Positions 33,561 to 34,579 of a stretch of DNA of 34,579 nucleotides are shown here, in pieces; position 1 is the stretch's first letter, and each line of letters starts with the position of its first letter. Below the pieces are notes generated by a model. The model was not told where the DNA came from. It searched no databases and was given only the letters and a program-made list of their open reading frames with translations. The DNA is from Dysgonomonas gadei ATCC BAA-286 (GTDB lineage: Bacteria > Bacteroidota > Bacteroidia > Bacteroidales > Dysgonomonadaceae). The stretch covers positions 50,509 to 85,087 of the forward strand of contig NZ_GL891989.1 of NCBI RefSeq assembly GCF_000213555.1, given 5' to 3'. Position numbers and translations under genes: made by a program.

Positions 33561-33561
33561 C

Positions 33562-33604
33562 TGCTGTTTGTTTAAATTAAATATATATAAAATTAAAAAC
33601 AGCA
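33562..33604. promoter_or_regulatory. Inverted repeat upstream of the serine recombinase
   Basis: TGCTGTTT (33562-33569) and AAACAGCA (33597-33604) bracket a 27-base AT-only-like core. The site starts two bases before the start codon. It is the size of a recombinase dimer site and could serve as crossover site or autoregulatory operator. Confidence 0.5.
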
Positions 33605-33607
33605 AAA

Positions 33608-33630
33608 ATAGTATATTTTTATTATACTAT
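33608..33630. repeat. Second inverted repeat in the recombinase-cassette gap
   Basis: ATAGTATA (33608-33615) and TATACTAT (33623-33630) with a 7-base T-rich loop, between the recombinase and the truncated restriction gene. It may be an accessory site. Confidence 0.45.
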
Positions 33631-33684
33631 ATAATTATACTTTTTTCCAGCGTTTTTATTAGACAGAATAGTGTTAATTGTGAG

Positions 33685-34509
33685 TTCAAATCAAATGACA
33701 GTTGGATTATACTATCTCCTGTGGAACAGTCTATTAAAATGAAGGTTGAAGCAATTGGGGTACCATTAAAAGACTGGAGAGATATACAAATCAATTATGG
33801 AGTAAAAACAGGTTTTAATGAGGCTTTTGTTATTGATGGTCAAAAACGAGAAGAGCTGATTAAAGAAGATCCCAAAAGTGCCGAAATTATAAGACCTATT
33901 TTACGTGGCAGGGATATAAAACGTTATGGGTACGAGTTTGCCAATTTGTGGTTAATAAATACTCATAATGGAGTGAAGGAAAAGAATATAAAAGCCATAG
34001 ATGTAGAGGATTATCCTGCTGTAAAGAAACATTTAGATAAATTTTACCCTGAGCTCGAGAAACGTCAAGACAAAGGTTATACTCCATATAATCTACGGAA
34101 CTGTGCTTATATCGAGGATTTTTATAAACAAAAAATTATATGGGGAGAGATTTCAGATAAATCTAAATTTGCATTAGATAATGAAGCTTTCTTTCCTGAA
34201 GCCACGTCTTTTTTAATGGTAGGGGATAAATTGAAATATATACTAGCTATGCTAAACTCAAGGCTTGGAGAGTGGGTCTTTAATCAGATCGGAACAACAA
34301 CAGGAGTAGGAACAAATCGATGGAAAAAATATACATTAGAAAAATTATCGGTCAAAATGCCTACAGAATTAGAACAAATACATGTAGAACAAATGATAGA
34401 TAATATAATTGAAACTCATTCTATTGATGAAATAGAAAAATTAGATAAGTATATATGCCAACTATACAAGTTATCTCAAGAAGAAGTTGAATTTATTGAG
34501 AACTTATAA
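33685..34509 (+). pseudogene. 5'-truncated Eco57I/TaqI-like type IIG restriction-modification gene (target-recognition half)
   Basis: The frame is open from 33568, but residues before about 33685 are AT-rich filler. From SNDSWIILSPVEQSIKMKVE onward it matches the C-terminal specificity domain of type IIG enzymes: QINYGVKTGFNEAFVIDG, EDPKSAEIIRPILRGRDIKR, YTPYNLRNCAYIEDFYKQKI, AMLNSRLGEWVFNQIG and the tail ICQLYKLSQEEVEFIENL. The methyltransferase domain (with NPPY) and any nuclease domain are absent, so it cannot methylate by itself. An internal ATG at 33739 could allow expression of a recognition fragment. It overlaps a convergent homologous tail by 17 bases. It may be a silent cassette rather than decay, since the reading frame is intact. 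Confidence 0.78.
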
Positions 34510-34579
34510 ATTGTATTTCTTCTTCAGATAGTCCATACATTGCATATATAAGATTGTCTATTATAGTTTCAAGGACTGT
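34493..34579 (-). CDS. C-terminal tail of a second, convergent restriction/specificity protein (partial)
   Basis: Too short for routine ORF calling. Reading leftwards from the window edge, the minus strand is open for 28 codons to a TAA at 34493-34495. The peptide (ETIIDNLIYAMYGLSEEEIQ then FISSQ) resembles the C-terminal tail of the plus-strand gene (LDKYICQLYKLSQEEVEFIE) and the ends of type IIG and HsdS proteins. The two genes overlap by 17 bases, tail to tail. The rest of the gene lies beyond the window. Confidence 0.65.
   Translation of the reverse strand, partial: TVLETIIDNLIYAMYGLSEEEIQFISSQ

Larger units (their letters stand above)
29118..34579 (+). mobile_element. Integrated mobilizable element at tRNA-Ser (left part, right end outside)
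   Basis: A tyrosine recombinase directly downstream of a tRNA gene is followed by accessory DNA-binding proteins, a CTn-type MobA, a serine recombinase and restriction-modification pieces. Coding density and base composition change from here on, with AT-rich spacers. No second copy of the tRNA 3' end is seen before the window ends, so the right attachment site must lie beyond. It lacks any visible transfer genes, which suggests mobilizable rather than self-transmissible, though unseen sequence could change that. Confidence 0.7.

Noticed and set aside
33568..33684. Apparent hydrophobic N-terminus (IIILFSSVF) in front of the truncated restriction gene
   Set aside because: Encoded by AT-rich intergenic DNA that also holds inverted repeats; no homology to restriction enzymes and not a credible signal peptide.

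Overview
The window looks like chromosomal DNA of a Bacteroidales bacterium. The gene set fits: a GH97/GH76/GH106 carbohydrate-active repertoire, LytTR/LytS signalling, Bacteroidetes-type promoters (-7 TAnnTTTG, -33 TTTG) and a CTn-type MobA. A Dysgonomonas-like genus is my guess, unproven. The left 29 kb is ordinary chromosome. From a tRNA-Ser gene (29118-29204) rightwards the DNA looks like an inserted mobilizable element that runs off the right edge.

Layout. 1-57 is a pure (TC)n tract. 452-4400 (minus) is a tight cluster: nucleoside phosphorylase, SanA/YdcF-like protein, porin, secreted alpha/beta-hydrolase. 4562-5919 (plus) holds a secreted TIM-barrel isomerase-like protein and rlmH, ended by a hairpin shared with a convergent tetR-fabG pair (5975-7350, minus). 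7890-11148 (minus) encodes a GH97 and a GH76 glycosidase. At 11540-15083 a BetR-like regulator and a TonB-dependent receptor diverge from a palindrome-rich promoter region. 15190-23361 (minus) is a complete L-rhamnose operon: rhaB, rhaA, rhaT, a GH106 alpha-L-rhamnosidase lipoprotein and rhaD. Rhamnosides are cleaved, and rhamnose is imported and converted through rhamnulose and rhamnulose-1-phosphate to DHAP and lactaldehyde. 23853-27804 (minus) holds an acyltransferase, two paralogous LytS-type kinases and one LytTR regulator. 28029-29036 is asd.

The right-hand element holds an IntDOT-type tyrosine recombinase beside tRNA-Ser, a RhuM-like protein, an ORF6N protein, a structured non-coding region (31669-32474) that may contain oriT, and mobA without an adjacent relaxase. 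It then has a serine recombinase and a 5'-truncated target-recognition half of an Eco57I/TaqI-like type IIG restriction-modification enzyme. The last 87 bases encode, on the opposite strand, the C-terminal tail of a second protein of similar type, tail-to-tail with the truncated one. The arrangement of recombinase, headless recognition cassette and convergent homologous tail is what an invertible specificity-switching restriction system would look like, and it is the most interesting feature here.
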